Part shown: positions 44,991 to 56,960 of the stretch, in pieces
Numbering within the stretch: the stretch's first letter is position 1
Layout of the letters: every line of letters starts with the position of its first letter
Origin: Cryptomeria japonica
Lineage: Eukaryota > Streptophyta > Pinopsida > Cupressales > Cupressaceae
Length of the DNA stretch: 64,000 bases
Reading direction: 5' to 3'
Assembly (NCBI RefSeq): GCF_030272615.1
Contig: NC_081407.1
Coordinates: 137,088,897 to 137,152,896 of the forward strand
Program-made: the position numbers and the translations under genes
The notes under the pieces: model-generated
Told to the model about the DNA's origin: nothing
Databases searched by the model: none
What the model saw: only the letters and a program-made list of their open reading frames with translations

Positions 44991-45945
44991 ATGCATAAAT
45001 CAAAATTTTCATCTTTAGGATACCATAAACCAAGATTTGTTGTGTCTTGTAGGTACCGGAAAATCCTTATAACTGTTGATTCATGATTTTCTTTAGGATT
45101 GCTTTGAAATCTAGATACAATACATACTGTATTCATTATATCAGGTCTGGTTTGTGTCAAATATAGTAATCCTCGAATCATAGATTTGCACCTTGTCAAA
45201 TTAATAGGAGCTGAATCATCCTTCAATGTTAATTTATTAGTTATAGTCATAGGAGTACTTACTGGTTTGGAGTTTTCCATACTAAATTTACTCAAAAGTT
45301 CCTTCAAGTACTTTGTTTGACATGTGAATATACATTTATCTGTTTGTGAAACCTACAAGCGTAGAAATTTTTTTATCTCTCCAATCATAGACATTTCAAA
45401 TTCTTTTTGCATCTTGTTAGCAAAGTCTTTACATAACTCTTCTTCACCTCCAAAACTGATATCATCCACAAATACTTCGATAACCAAAATATCATCATCG
45501 GTAACTTTTTAATACAAATTGTTGTCAGCATTACCTTTTGTGTAACCAAGCTTCCAAAGATATTTATCCAATCTAGCATACCAAGCTCTGGGAGCTTGCT
45601 TCAATCCATATAAAGCTTTCCTTAACCTGCAAACCATATCCTTGTTATCTGTCAAATAAAATCCATCAGGTTGTTCAATGTAAACTTCCTCCTCAAGATC
45701 TCCATTCAAAAATGCACATTTTACATCCATTTGATAAATTTTATAGTTCTTATGAGCTGCAAATGCAAGAAATAGTCTAACTGCCTCAATTCTGGCTATC
45801 GGTGCAAAGGTTTCATTATAATCAATTCCTTCTTTCTATGAATAACATTTACAAAATAATCCTGTTTTTTTCCTGATTACTTCACCATCTTCATTAAGTT
45901 TATTTCTGTATACCTATTTAGTTCCAATTACATTTTTGTCTTTAG
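44991..45945 (-). pseudogene. Copia E reverse transcriptase
   Basis: [20 protein letters not shown] (45730-45671), [20 protein letters not shown], a catalytic FVDDISFGG box near 45470 in a shifted frame, SKPVSTPMT and YLTQTRPDI are seen. Stops and at least two frameshifts break it. Both catalytic Asp are kept. Confidence 0.83.
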
Positions 45946-46380
45946 GCCGGGAAACTAAAGTCCAAGTATTATTCTTTTCAATTTGTTCTAATTCATCTTC
46001 CATTGTTGTTATCCAATGTTTATCCTGGTATGCTTCAATAACAAATGTTGGTTCAACTTGAGAAATTAAACATACCTCTTCATTTGCCAATCTCCCTCTA
46101 GTCATAACACCTTGATTCTTATTTCCAATTATCTGATTCTCTAAATGATTCAATCTTACATACCTAGGTTTGTTATGATTTACATTCACATGTTGTTGTT
46201 CTTCAGTCACAGTAGAGTTCTCTGATGATGCTGGTGTGACTGGATCTTCACTCTGTACTGGTGCAATCTGTGTCGATTCATTTATAATGATTTCAATTGC
46301 CAGTTCTACAGATCTTGAATCTTCTCTAAAATGTTCATCTATCTTCACATTAGTACTCTCAATGATTTTATGTAATCTTT
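45946..46380 (-). pseudogene. Copia E linker between integrase and polymerase
   Basis: An acidic, variable linker followed by the conserved RYVRLNHLENQIIGNKNQGV and [19 protein letters not shown] blocks that stand before the polymerase in plant Copia elements. A long open stretch of 144 codons (46348-45914) runs on into the polymerase. Confidence 0.75.
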
Positions 46381-47130
46381 TATTATAACATCTATATGCC
46401 TTGCTTCTAGAAGAATAACCAAGAAATATTCCTTCATCACTTCTAGGATCAAATTTACCAATATACTCATCTCTTCTAATATAACATTTTCTTCCAAATA
46501 TTCAGAAGTATTTAAGAGTAGGAGTATGACCAAACCATAGTTCATAAGGGGTCTTACCGGTTTCACTTTTGATGTGAACTCTGTTGAAAGTATAAACTAA
46601 TGTATTCACTGCTTCTCTCTAGTCTACATGAGGTTGATTTGCTTCCATCAACATGGCTCTTGTTGCATCCAGAATAGTTGTGTTCTTCCTTTCCACAACT
46701 CCATTTTGTTGGGGTGTATGAGGTGTTGATAGTTGTCTTTTGATTCCATTCACTTCACAGAATGCATTAAATTCTCCTCCTTGATCTGATCTCAAACATT
46801 TGATTTTCTTGTTGGTTTCATTCTCTACCATTGCCTTGAATATCTTGAATCTTCCAAAAGCTTTTGATTTCTCCCTGAGAAAAGTAACCCAACACATTCT
46901 AGAATAATCATCAATTATTAGCATAAAGTATCTATCTCCCTGCAGACTTCTTTTTCTTGCTGGACCACATAAATCAGTATGAATTAAATCAAGAATATTA
47001 TTGGATTTCTCAGTAATGCTCTTAAATGTACTTCTAACTTGCTTTCCCACATTCCTTACATATTGGATTATGAGGTTTCACAATCTTAGGTAAATCCCTT
47101 ATTGCCTTAGTCGAACTGATCTTTACAATG
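46381..47130 (-). pseudogene. Copia E integrase
   Basis: All three catalytic residues are kept: IHTDLCGPA, CLRSDQGGEF and GVVERKNTT. The core is open from 47050 to 46619, though a few residues after GGEF are missing compared with D. A stop near 46620 and a frameshift near 46570 break the C-terminal part. Confidence 0.85.
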
Positions 47131-47872
47131 CAATCAAAATTCCCATGACAGAGTCTTTTATGCAATAACCAACTTTCATCAATGTATGCAATCAAACATG
47201 TCTTATCACTGGTATTCAAATGAAAGATATTACCTTTAGTCTGATTACCAGTTGCAATCTCCAATCTAGTTCTGTTTATGATTTTGCATTTTCCATTCTT
47301 GAATTGTAACTAAAATCCTTTTTCCACTAACTTACCAACAATCAAAATATTATGCTTTAAACCTTCTACATAGTAAACATTGTCAGTATTATGCTTACCA
47401 TCCAAAGATATAGTGCCTCTTCCTTTGATTAAACAAGCTTTATCATCACCAAATCTTACTAGACCTCCATGAATTTCCTGAAAAGATAAGAATTTTCTTT
47501 TATCACTAGTCATATGATGCAAGCATCCACTATCTATAATCCATTCATCCTTTTCTTCAATTTTTGTTGCCAGTGCCTGCTATACCTATTTCACAATAGG
47601 TGTCAATTGATCTTCTTTTATTGCAACAAAATCCCATCCGCTATCTACTGGATCTTCATTTGAGTCATCAGTAACACCTTCATCTGCATAGTAACATGAC
47701 TTATCTCTATTTTTCTCAAATATGTATCTCTAATATTCAAGGTTAGGCTTATATGATCTTTTTGCTTCCTCCTTTAGTCTTGCATGTCTATCGACACACC
47801 TAGAAGCCATATGACCAACTTTATTGCAATTAAAACATTTGAAAGGTGCTTTACCTTCATACTGTAGGTCCC
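47131..47872 (-). pseudogene. Copia E gag end, protease and GAG-pre-integrase
   Basis: A complete zinc knuckle (CFNCNKVGHMASRC) lies at about 47805-47850. Twenty-odd residues on is TAG (47732-47730), aligned with the stop in D and A. The protease site DEWIIDSGCLHHMT keeps DSG. NVYYVEGLKHNILIVG and SWLLHKRLCHGNFD follow. D is inserted directly upstream at 47873. Confidence 0.83.
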
Positions 47873-48899
47873 AGGGACAACTGCAAGGGGGGGGTGAATC
47901 AGTGGTCTAATAAATTCAAACCAAAATCTTATCAACCAACATAATGCTTAGTACCAGTAAGAAAGTTAAGTATGCGAGTAAACAGATAGAAAATTGCTAT
48001 ACTGGTAAGAGTTAATGGATGAAACATAAACATAAAGTCATCCACAACACATGACACAAATATTTGTACGTGGAAACCCTGTAAGGGGAAAAACCACGGT
48101 GGGAAACCTTACCCACAATCAAATGATACTACTACAGATAGTAAGTGTACAAAGAGGGGTCTGCACATGTAGAAAGGCCAATAGCCTAGATCTCACTGCT
48201 CAATCATAGATGGGAGTCACACTGACTACAGTTGGATGGTTAAATCCAATGAGAATGTACTGCACAAAATAGCATCTTCATATGTTGGATTCAGTACCGG
48301 TGTAATGCTGATATGCTTCTACAAAAACCTAACTTCACCTTCAAATGATGTCTTTGTGTATATCTCTGCTTGATCTCGCATATACCCTTCCTTAAATCTT
48401 TTTCGCTTTCCACACCTAATCTTACAAATAAGATCTTACATTTATATTATACCCTAAGACCAATTTTAGTAGGTCGGCTCTACAGGATATTACAATAAAA
48501 TATTTTACAAATAATATAATATCCGATGCAATAATCAATTGAACATGTTGGCTTAATGCATTTACAACAATAATAATTCATCTCCATAGCGTGCCATGCT
48601 GATCTGGAAAAGATAAACCTGTCGGTGTAACCCTAGATAACCTGGACCTATTTGCCAGTAAAAGCAAATATGCAAATAAGAATATGCCAATGATTATTAC
48701 TTCAAAGAAAAGTGTCCACATGATGTTTTTGACATTACCAGGTGTCTTCCATGTCAATGCAGGTACCTGTGAACATTATATCCTGCCAGTTAACCATATA
48801 CCGGTGACTGTTGAACAGTTTACTGATTGCCGATGAATGTTGCTGGATCTCCAAAGTAGGTGTTCACATCAATGACAAAACCATACCAAAATACCAACA
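47873..48899 (-). mobile_element. Copia D 3' LTR
   Basis: 1,027 bases, + strand borders TGTAGGTCCC and ATACCAACA. It has the GGGAAAAACCACGGTGGG module (about 48086-48103). On the - strand an ATAATATAAATG word near 48440-48455 may serve as TATA box. Confidence 0.92.
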
Positions 48900-49227
48900 A
48901 TCTCCCCCTTTGGCATTGATGGCAACACAAGATGGAAAAACCATCAAAGTGCCAGAACAAAAATGCCAAGTATAGAAACCAATTCTCCCCCTGGTAGTAA
49001 TTATACCAAACTCTCATACCAATCTCTCCTCAAAAGATAATGCATTTTTTCAATATATCTCTCCCCCTTTGACATCAAATGCCAAAGTCACAAAACGTCA
49101 AGTTCATACAAAATACTAACCAATTCAATATACCAACTACTCCCCCTGAGAAGTAGCTTCCTCATCAAATATCGGAATAAAAGATTTGTCCATTTAATTC
49201 TGTCGATTGATGACAATCATCAACTGT
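48900..49227 (-). other. Copia D polypurine tract and 3' leader
   Basis: The tract is CTCCCCCTTT on the + strand (48902-48911). CATTGATGGCAACAC (48914-48928) pairs with GTGTTCACATCAATG just inside the LTR (about 48860-48874). Further C-rich words (CTCCCCCTGG, CTCCCCCTTT) follow to 49150. No gene. Confidence 0.7.
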
Positions 49228-49815
49228 CTAAGTCTCTATCGGTGGAGGTAAGACTCCGAGCTGATCTCTGAAATACTCAAAAGTTTCCTTAGGCAAAGGT
49301 TTTGTAAAAATATCTGCAAGTTGTTCTTTAGTATTCACATAAACCAGTTTTAGTTCCTTTTCTTCAACTTTTTCCCTTAGAAAAATTAGTTTGATAGAAA
49401 CATGTTTTGTTTTAGAATGTAATACTGGATTCTTAGATATATAAATTGTTGCAGTGTTATCACAATATATAGTAATAGGTTCCCTGCATTTTACCTTTAT
49501 GTCTTTCAACATTTGCTTAAGCCAAAGTACCTATGTACAGTTTGTTGCTGCTGCAACATATTCTGATTCTGCTATTGATAAAGATGTACAACTCTGTTTC
49601 TTACTTAACCAAGAAACTAATCTCTTTCCAAGAAAGAATGCTCCTCCAATGGTGTTTTTTCTATCATCCACATCTCCTACCCAATTTGCATCTGTGTATG
49701 CATATAGATCAAAAAATTTATCTTTAGGATACCATAATCCAAGATTTGTTGTGCCTTGTAAGTACTGAAAAATCCTTTTTACTATTGATTCATGATTTTC
49801 CTTAGGATTACTCTA
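49228..49815 (-). pseudogene. Copia D RNase H
   Basis: The order is LGLWYPKD, DANWVGDVDDRKN, SWLSKKQSCTSLSIAESEY, ITIYCDNTATIYISKNP and DIFTKPLPKETFEYFRDQLG, ending TAG at 49228-49230. TAG near 49815 and TAG at 49533-49531 break it; the latter is shared with E. The active-site Asp residues that I can place are present. Confidence 0.87.
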
Positions 49816-50700
49816 AAATCTAGAAACTATACATACTTCATTCATAATATCAGGTTTGGTTTGTGTCAAATACAGTAAACCTCCTATCATAGATTTGTAT
49901 CTAGTTGGATTAACAGGTGTAGATTCATCCCTTTGAGATAATTCGTCATTTGTAGTCATAGGTGTGCTTACTGGTTTAGAGTTTTCCATCCCAAATTTCT
50001 TAAGTAGCTCTTTCAAGTACTTAGATTGACTCAAAAATATGCCTTTATCAGTCTGTAAAATCTGCAATCCTAAAAATAATTTTATTTCTCCAATCATAGA
50101 CATTTCAAATTCATGCTGCATTTTAAGAGAAAATTCTTTGCATAATCCATCTTCTCCTCCAAAGATTATATCATCAACAAATACTTCCATAATCAAGATG
50201 TCATCATTAGTTACTTTGTAATATAAATTGCTATCTGCATTTCCTTTAGTAAAACAATTTTTAAAAGATACTTATCCAATCTTGCATACCAGGCTCTTGG
50301 AGCTTGTTTTAGTCCATACAGAGCTTTTCTTAATCTGCAAACCATATCATTGTCATCTGTCAAAGAAAACCCATCAGGTTGTTCAATATAAACTTCCTCT
50401 TCAAGATCTCCATTCAAAAATGCACATTTAATATCCATTTGATAAACTTTGTAATCCTTGTGAGCTACAAAGGCCAAGAATAATTTAACTACCTCAATTC
50501 TGGCTACCGATGCAAAGGTTTCATTGTAATCAACTCCTTCTTTCTGAGAATATCCCTTACACACTAGTCTTGCTTTATTCCTGACAACCTTACCATCTTC
50601 ATTGAGTTTGTTTCTAAAGACCCATTTGGTTTCAATTACATTTTTATTTTCAAGCCGGGGAACTAATGTCCAAGTATTATTTTTCTCAATTTGTCCTAAT
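49816..50700 (-). pseudogene. Copia D reverse transcriptase
   Basis: [60 protein letters not shown] and [18 protein letters not shown] are open, then one frameshift near 50250. The catalytic box is VFVDDIIFGG (about 50160-50190), with Phe in place of Tyr as in E and F. SKPVSTPMTT and YKSMIGGLLYLTQTKPDI follow. Confidence 0.9.
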
Positions 50701-51930
50701 TCTTCTTCCATAGCTTTAATCCAAAATTTATCTTCACATGCCTCATTGATAGATAATGGTTCAATTTGAGAAATAAGACATACCTCTTCATTTGCCAATC
50801 TTCCTCTTGTCATGACTCCTTTAAATTTGTTTCCAATTATCTGATCTTCAGAATGATTCAGTCTTACATACCGGGGTGTCTTAGTCTGTTGTTGTTCTTC
50901 AATTACTATGGTATCCTCTGATGATACCGGAGTAACTAGATCATCATTTTGTACTAGTGGATTTACTATTGGTTCATTTGTCATAATTTCTGTTACCGGT
51001 TCAGAGTCTATATACCTTGAAGTTCCTCTAAATTGTTCATCAATCTTTACATTTGTACTCTCAACAATTTTTTGTAATCTTTTATTAAAACATCTATAAG
51101 CTTTACTCTTAGATGAATAACCAAGAAATATTCCTTCATCACTTCTAGGATCAAACTTGCCAATATACTCATCTCTTCTAATATAACATTTACTTTCAAA
51201 AATTCTGAAATACTTAAGAGTAGGAGTATTACCAGACCATAGTTCATGAGGGGTCTTACCGGTTTCACCTTTGATGTGAACTTTATTGAATGTATAGACA
51301 GCAATTCTTACTGCCTCTCTCCAGTACACATGTGGTAGATTTGCTTCTAATAACATACTTCTTGCTGCATCCAAAATAGTTCTATTTTTTCATTCAACAA
51401 CTCCATTCTGTTGTGGTGTCTGAGGTGTTGATAATTGTCTTTTGATTCCATTTACTTCATAGAATGTATTAAAATCTCTGGATGTGAATTCTCCTCCTTG
51501 ATCTGATCTTAAACATTTAATTTTCTTACCAGTTTCATTTTCAACCATTGCTTTGAATAGTTTGAACTTCCCAAGTGCTTTTGACTTTTCTCTGAGAAAA
51601 GTAACCCAACACATTCTAGAATAATCATCAATAATTAGCATGAAATATCTATCACCTTGTAAGCTTTTAGTTCTAGCCAGACCACATAAATCAGTGTGAA
51701 TTAAATCAAGAGCATTATTGGATTTTTCTGGAATACTTTTGAAACTAGCTCTAACTTGTTTTCCAAATTGACATTCTTTGCAAATTGTATTTTGAGGTTT
51801 CACAATTTTAGGTAGATCTCTAACTGCCTTAGAAGTACTGATTTTTACCATGCAATCAAAATTTACATGACATAGTCTTTTATGCCATAGCCAACTTTCA
51901 TCTATAAGAGCAATTAAGCATGCCTTTTCA
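50701..51930 (-). pseudogene. Copia D integrase and linker
   Basis: The zinc-binding start (WLWHKRLCHVNFD, CKECQFGK) and a complete catalytic triad are seen: IHTDLCGLA, CLRSDQGGEF and GVVE. A TGA directly after GVVE is the only break in the domain. The C-terminal part ([28 protein letters not shown]) and an acidic linker lead to the polymerase in one frame. Confidence 0.9.
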
Positions 51931-52451
51931 CTATTATTCAAATGAAAGATATTACCTCTAGTCTGATTACCGGTTGCAATTTCCAAACCAGTTCTATTCA
52001 TGATTTTGCATTTTCCATTTTTAAATTGTAACTGAAAACCTTTCTCAACTAATTGACCAAAACTTAAAAGATTATGTTTTAATCCTTCAACATAGTAGAC
52101 ATTGTCAGTGTTATGTTTACCATCAAGAGATATTGAACCCTTACCTTTGATTGAACAAGCTTTGTCATCTCTAAATCTTACTAAACCTCCATTGTATTCT
52201 TGAAAGTTCAAGAATTTACCTTTGTCTCCAGTCATGTGATGTGAGCATCCTGAGTCAATAATCCATTCATCCTTTGATTCCACTTTAGCTGCTAGGTCTT
52301 GTTCTACCGGTTGAGCAATAGGTACCGGTTGATCTTCTGTTATAGCAACAAAGACCCATCCATTGTCTGTTGGATCCTCATCAGAATCATCAGTCACACC
52401 TTCATCAGCAATGTAACAAGATTTATCTTTGTTTTTCTTAAATTTGTATCT
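51931..52451 (-). pseudogene. Copia D protease
   Basis: The frame resumes after the TAG at 52454. DEWIIDSGCSHHMTGDKG holds the intact DSG active site (52257-52249). NVYYVEGLKHNLLSFGQLV and the spacer before the integrase follow without a break. Confidence 0.88.
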
Positions 52452-53381
52452 CTAATATTTAGGATTAGGTTTGTATGTCCATCTAGCTTCTTCTCTTAGT
52501 CTAGCATGTCTATCTGGGCATCTTGAAGCCATATGACCAATCTTATTATAGTTGAAACATTTAAAGGGTGCTTTACCTTCATGCTTACTTCCAATTTGAC
52601 CTTTTGGCATTTTTCTTGCAAATAGTGCTTCAAGTTCTTCAAGCTCTTCACTCTCCTTCCTAGTTTCTTCAAGTTCTCTTGCATAAAAGGCTCTCTAGTC
52701 TAATTTATCAAAAGATGGAGCAGATGATGTTGATGCTTTGAAGGCCAAATTAGTTTTTATAGTAGCAACAGGACCAAATTCCTCAATTTCAAAACCTAAA
52801 AATTTTCCAATCAATGTATCCCTAGTTACTGATGTATTAGGCATTGTTCTCAACTCATTAATAGCAGTAACCTTCATTTTATATGTCGGTGGCAAACCTC
52901 TTAAGATTTTTGAAACAATCTCATCTTCACTCAAGGTTCCTCCACAACATTTGATACCTAAAACAATTTCATTTACTCTTTCCATAAAAGCAGAAATCCT
53001 TTCATCTTCTTCCATTTTCAAATGTTCATACCTGACTCGGAAGCTTTCAAGTTTTGCAATTTTGACTGTGGAATCCCCTTCATTCAGTGTTTCCAAATGA
53101 TCCCAAATAGCTTTTGTAGTTGATCTATCTGATAACCCCATGATTTGTTGATCTGATAATGCGCTCAAAAGTGCTTCTCTTGCTTTACAATCATTTTCTT
53201 CATCTTTAGCTAAAGTAATAGGAGGAGTCTGACCAGCTACAGTAGCAGTGTAACCATTCTTAGTAACTTCCTAGATATCTTTACCAATACAATTCAGATG
53301 TGTCTCCATTCTGATTTTCCATATTCAATAGTTGGTTCCATCAAGTTTAGGACTATCCTTTTTGAAATAATTAGTAGACAT
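52452..53381 (-). pseudogene. Copia D gag
   Basis: The ATG at 53381 lies 43 bases after the primer site. Capsid blocks match those of A: ALSDQQIMGLSDRSTTKAIW, LETLNEGDSTVKIAKLESF, EIVSKILRGLPP and INELRTMPNTSVTRDTLIG. The zinc knuckle reads CFNYNKIGHMASRC, with the second Cys changed to Tyr. TGA and TAG break the first 40 codons, TAG lies near 52696, and TAG at 52454-52452 closes gag 21 residues after the knuckle, in the frame of the protease. Confidence 0.88.
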
Positions 53382-53423
53382 TGGATCTCCTCAAGTTGTT
53401 AAACTTCTGCAAAAAGAGGACTA

Positions 53424-53436
53424 GGCTCTGATACCA
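53424..53436 (-). promoter_or_regulatory. Primer binding site of D
   Basis: On the - strand TGGTATCAGAGCC matches the site for plant initiator methionine tRNA at all 13 bases, two bases inside the LTR border. Confidence 0.95.
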
Positions 53437-53438
53437 AT

Positions 53439-54491
53439 TGTAGGTCCCGGGGACAACTAAGAGGGGGGGTGAATCAATTTTTAATAAATTCAAACCAAAA
53501 TCTTATTAACCATCATAATGCTTAGTACCGATAAGACAGTTAAGTATGTCGGTAAATAGTGTTAACAGAAAATTGCTATACCGGTAAGAGTTAATGCATG
53601 AAACATAAACATAAAGTCATCCACAACACATGACACAAATATTTGTACGTGGAAACCTTGTAAGGGGAAAAACCACGGTGGGAAACCTTACCCACAATCA
53701 GATGATACTACTGCAGATAGTAAGTGTACAAAGAGGGGTTTGCACATGCAGAAAGGCCAACAACCTAGAGCTCACTGCTCAATCACAGATGGGAGTCACA
53801 CTGACTATAGTTGGATGGTTAAATCCAATAAGAATGTACTGCACAAAATAGCATCTTCATATGCTGGATTCAGTACCGGTGTAATGCTGATATGCTTCTA
53901 CAAAAACCTAACTTCACCTTCAAATGATGTCTTCGTGTATATCTCTACTTGATCTCGCATATACCCTTCCTTAAATCTTTTTCATTTTCCACACCTAATC
54001 TTACAAATAAGATCTTACATTTATATTATACCCTAAGACCAATTTTAGTAGGTCGCCTTTACAGGATATTACAATAAAACATTTTACAAATAATATAATA
54101 TTTGATGCAATAACCGATTGAACATGTCGGCTTGATGCATTTACAACAATAATAAATCATCTCTATAGCGTGCCATGCTGATTTGGAAAAGATAAACCTA
54201 CCGATGTAACCCTAGATAACCTGGACCTATTTGCCGGTAAAAGCAAATATGCAAATAAGAATATGCCAATGATTATTAATTCAAAGAAAAGTGTCCACGT
54301 GATGTTTTTGACATTACCAGGTGTCTTCCATGTCAATGCAGGTACCGGTGAACATTATATCCTACCGATTAACCATATATCGGTGACTGTTGAACAGTTT
54401 ACTGATTGTCGGTGAATGCTGCTAGATCTCCAAAGTAGGTGTATTTAGTAGGTGTTGACATCAATGACAAAACCATACCAAAATACCAACA
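53439..54491 (-). mobile_element. Copia D 5' LTR
   Basis: 1,053 bases with the same borders as the 3' LTR. It keeps more CCGGTA words than the 3' LTR, where many read CTGGTA or CCAGTA. Confidence 0.92.
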
Positions 54492-54520
54492 CATACTTAC
54501 TTCATTATGGACCTTTAGGC

Positions 54521-56065
54521 TGATAGTTCTAATACTAAATGTAAGTACAGATCCAATAGCCAACAACATGAGAGGGGGGGTGAATCATACAAACTTAATA
54601 TTCCATAAATACATCAGATTCAACCTTGATAACATATATTTCAGTAATATAACCAAAGTTGTTAAACATGCAAACTCAAAAGCATATAAACATCATAAAC
54701 CTCATAACACTAGATTTAATGTGGAAACCCAAATAGGGAAAAACCACTGTGGGATTTCGGACCCACTAAGAAATATACTCTTCTAGAGTATGCTCAGTTA
54801 AAAGAAAATTCTATTAAAGATTACAAACACATTGCTAGATGTGACCCGGTTAAGGGATTTCCCTCAAATCTGTTAGGATCTTCACCTTGTTAGAAGTGAC
54901 CTTGTTGAAGGATTTCAAACACTTAATCAGAATGTCACCTTGCTAGAGGGTTTTACAAATAAGACTGTTAAGTCCACTCGGTTAAGAGATTTTCTATCAC
55001 TTTCACAAAATAACAGTAATAAAATCTATCTGCAACTTCACATCTAAAATGCTAAAGTAGATTCTTATTTGTTCAATACAATCCAGACATAGAACTAATC
55101 TTGTCCATCTGCTGGGCTTCTATACTCTGTTATTCAAATAGGTCTTCAAGCTTTTGTGCTCAGTAATCACTATGTAGCATCCCTGTGCATACACTTGCCC
55201 ACATATATTGTTTATCAACAGTTTCCTATTTATAAACAATTAGGTAACCGCTTAATCTCCTTGATCACATTTCCCATGATCAATCATAGCCATCAGATCT
55301 TTGATCTTGTCTAGGTTCAATGCATCTTTCGATTTGAAAACATTTTACCCCACCTAGGAACTTGCATAAATTTCTTGGAACTTGTGCCAGGGTATTGTGG
55401 TTCAATCTGTGTTGTAGATCTTCATGCCAACTTTCCTTTGCCATAGATTCATTAACAAACTATATTAACAACATACCAATCATTCAATCAGTTCCAGTTC
55501 ATCCACTTCCTTCATTAAATAATGCATGCAAACATTTAATGCATTCTGTTATAGCTTGGTTACAACTTGGTAACAACTCAGTGAATACTAAACTTTACTC
55601 AGCAGACATTCTGCCTTCATTAACCGATAGCGATAACCTTAGGGTTTACTGACTAGGTTCCTTAGGGTTTACCGACTAGGTTCTTTGCTTGATAACATAG
55701 TATAGTATTAACCTTTACAATTTACAACATATGTATGATGTTAAAACTATCTAAAACATCATGATCTCATCATTGTCTTACTCGGTAATAGTTGCCTATT
55801 GAATATCTTATTCATCCCCTTATTCATCATATTCTTTCTTGTGTCTTTTACCGACATCTTTCTATTCTTCAAATCATACTTCTCAAGATATGGCAACATC
55901 ATACTAAATTAGAAAATTAATTTCTTGACATCAATGACAAAATAATAATATCAAGACAGTAAACATCCTTAATCAGTTATATCCATAAACATCAACAACC
56001 TTCTCAATATCCTTATGAAATGCCAACAATCTTTCATTGTCTGTTATAATGCAATATTGCCAACA
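54521..56065 (-). mobile_element. Copia F 3' LTR
   Basis: 1,545 bases; + strand borders TGATAGTTC and TTGCCAACA. It has a G-rich block (54572-54580), GGGAAAAACCACTGTGGG (54737-54754) and many GTTAGA/GGTTAAG words (54845-54985). The left border was placed where similarity to the gag of D ends. Confidence 0.78.
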
Positions 56066-56481
56066 ATCCCCCCCTTTGGAATTGATGGCAAAACCAATTG
56101 ATTTGACCTTAAAAGATTCAGATTGCTGTGATTTTGAAATGCTGAAATGCTCTCCCCCATACATTAGAATTCTCCTGTTTTCTTCAGTCTTCTTTCCAAT
56201 CTATAGTCTTCTCAGTTTTCTTTAAGTCTTCTCCCCCTTTGACAACAATGACAAAAATTAAAGAACTAAAACATAATTTCTTCCTGTATGAAGTGATTTC
56301 CTGCTATTGTGTATCAATTCAGTCTCGATCAGAGCATTTTGTCTTCAATTCCTGTTCCCTATAATATTTCTTGTATTATTTCCTGTACACCTTTAGAAAA
56401 CATCCTAAAGTGTATAAATCAGCATCAACTCCCAAAAGATATTCGATAGAGTCATCGGATTGACGCTTTCACCGAACTAGG
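56066..56481 (-). other. Copia F polypurine tract and 3' leader
   Basis: The tract is TCCCCCCCTTT on the + strand (56067-56077). ATTGATGGCAA (56081-56091) pairs with TTGACATCAATG (55925-55936) in the LTR. No gene. Confidence 0.65.
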
Positions 56482-56960
56482 TCAGTGAGTAGAAGATAGG
56501 GGTAGGACCCCTAACATAATTCTGAGATATTCAAAAGTGTCCCTTGGTAGTGGCTTGGTGAAGATATCTGTTGTTTGTTCCTTTGTGCTAACATACTCCA
56601 ACACCACTTTCTTCTCTTGAGCTTCTTCTCTAAGATAATGATATTTGATAGAGATGTGCTTTGTCTTAGAGTGCATTACAGGATTCTTTGAGATATTAAT
56701 GGCACTAGTATTGTCACAGAATATAGTTACTGGCTCAGTGACTTTCTCATTTATACCTTCCAACAATTGTTTGATCCATGCAATGTTGGTATAATTCAAT
56801 GCTGAAGCAACATATTCAGCTTCTGTTGTTGACTGTGAAACACATCCTTGTTTCTTGCTAAGCCAACTCACTAGTCTTTCTCCTAAAAAGAAAGCTCCTC
56901 CACTTGTGTTTTTTCTGTCGTCAATGTTGCCTGCTTAATTAGCATCAGTATAAACTTTTA
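56482..56960 (-). pseudogene. Copia F RNase H
   Basis: Open for 129 codons from 56871 to the stop at 56482: MSWLSKKQGCVSQSTTEAEY, VTIFCDNTSAINISKNP, HISIKYHYLREEAQ and DIFTKPLPRDTFEYLRIMLG. The upstream part near 56935 has a stop. Confidence 0.88.

Larger units (their letters stand above)
47873..54491 (-). mobile_element. Copia element D, full length
   Basis: 6,619 bases on the - strand inside gag of E, flanked by CATAC (47868-47872 and 54492-54496). LTRs 47873-48899 and 53439-54491, a perfect primer site, one gag-pol frame and a polypurine tract are all present. It is the best kept Copia here: only seven stops and one frameshift in about 4.15 kb. The LTRs differ visibly (roughly one base in ten in their first 200 bases), so it is not recent. 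Confidence 0.93.
43048..54520 (-). mobile_element. Copia element E, with D inserted and cut by F
   Basis: A - strand Copia whose 3' LTR (43048-44175) landed in ORF2 of C. RNase H, reverse transcriptase, integrase, protease and the gag zinc knuckle follow toward higher coordinates. Element D interrupts gag at 47873-54491. Gag goes on for about 25 bases (54497-54520) before the LTR of F cuts it. Its 5' LTR is beyond the window. LTR and proteins are close to those of D. Confidence 0.85.

Noticed and set aside
54504-54520. Start of LTR F directly after the CATAC duplication of D
   Set aside because: About 25 bases after D still align with the gag of D, so they belong to E. The LTR is placed at 54521.
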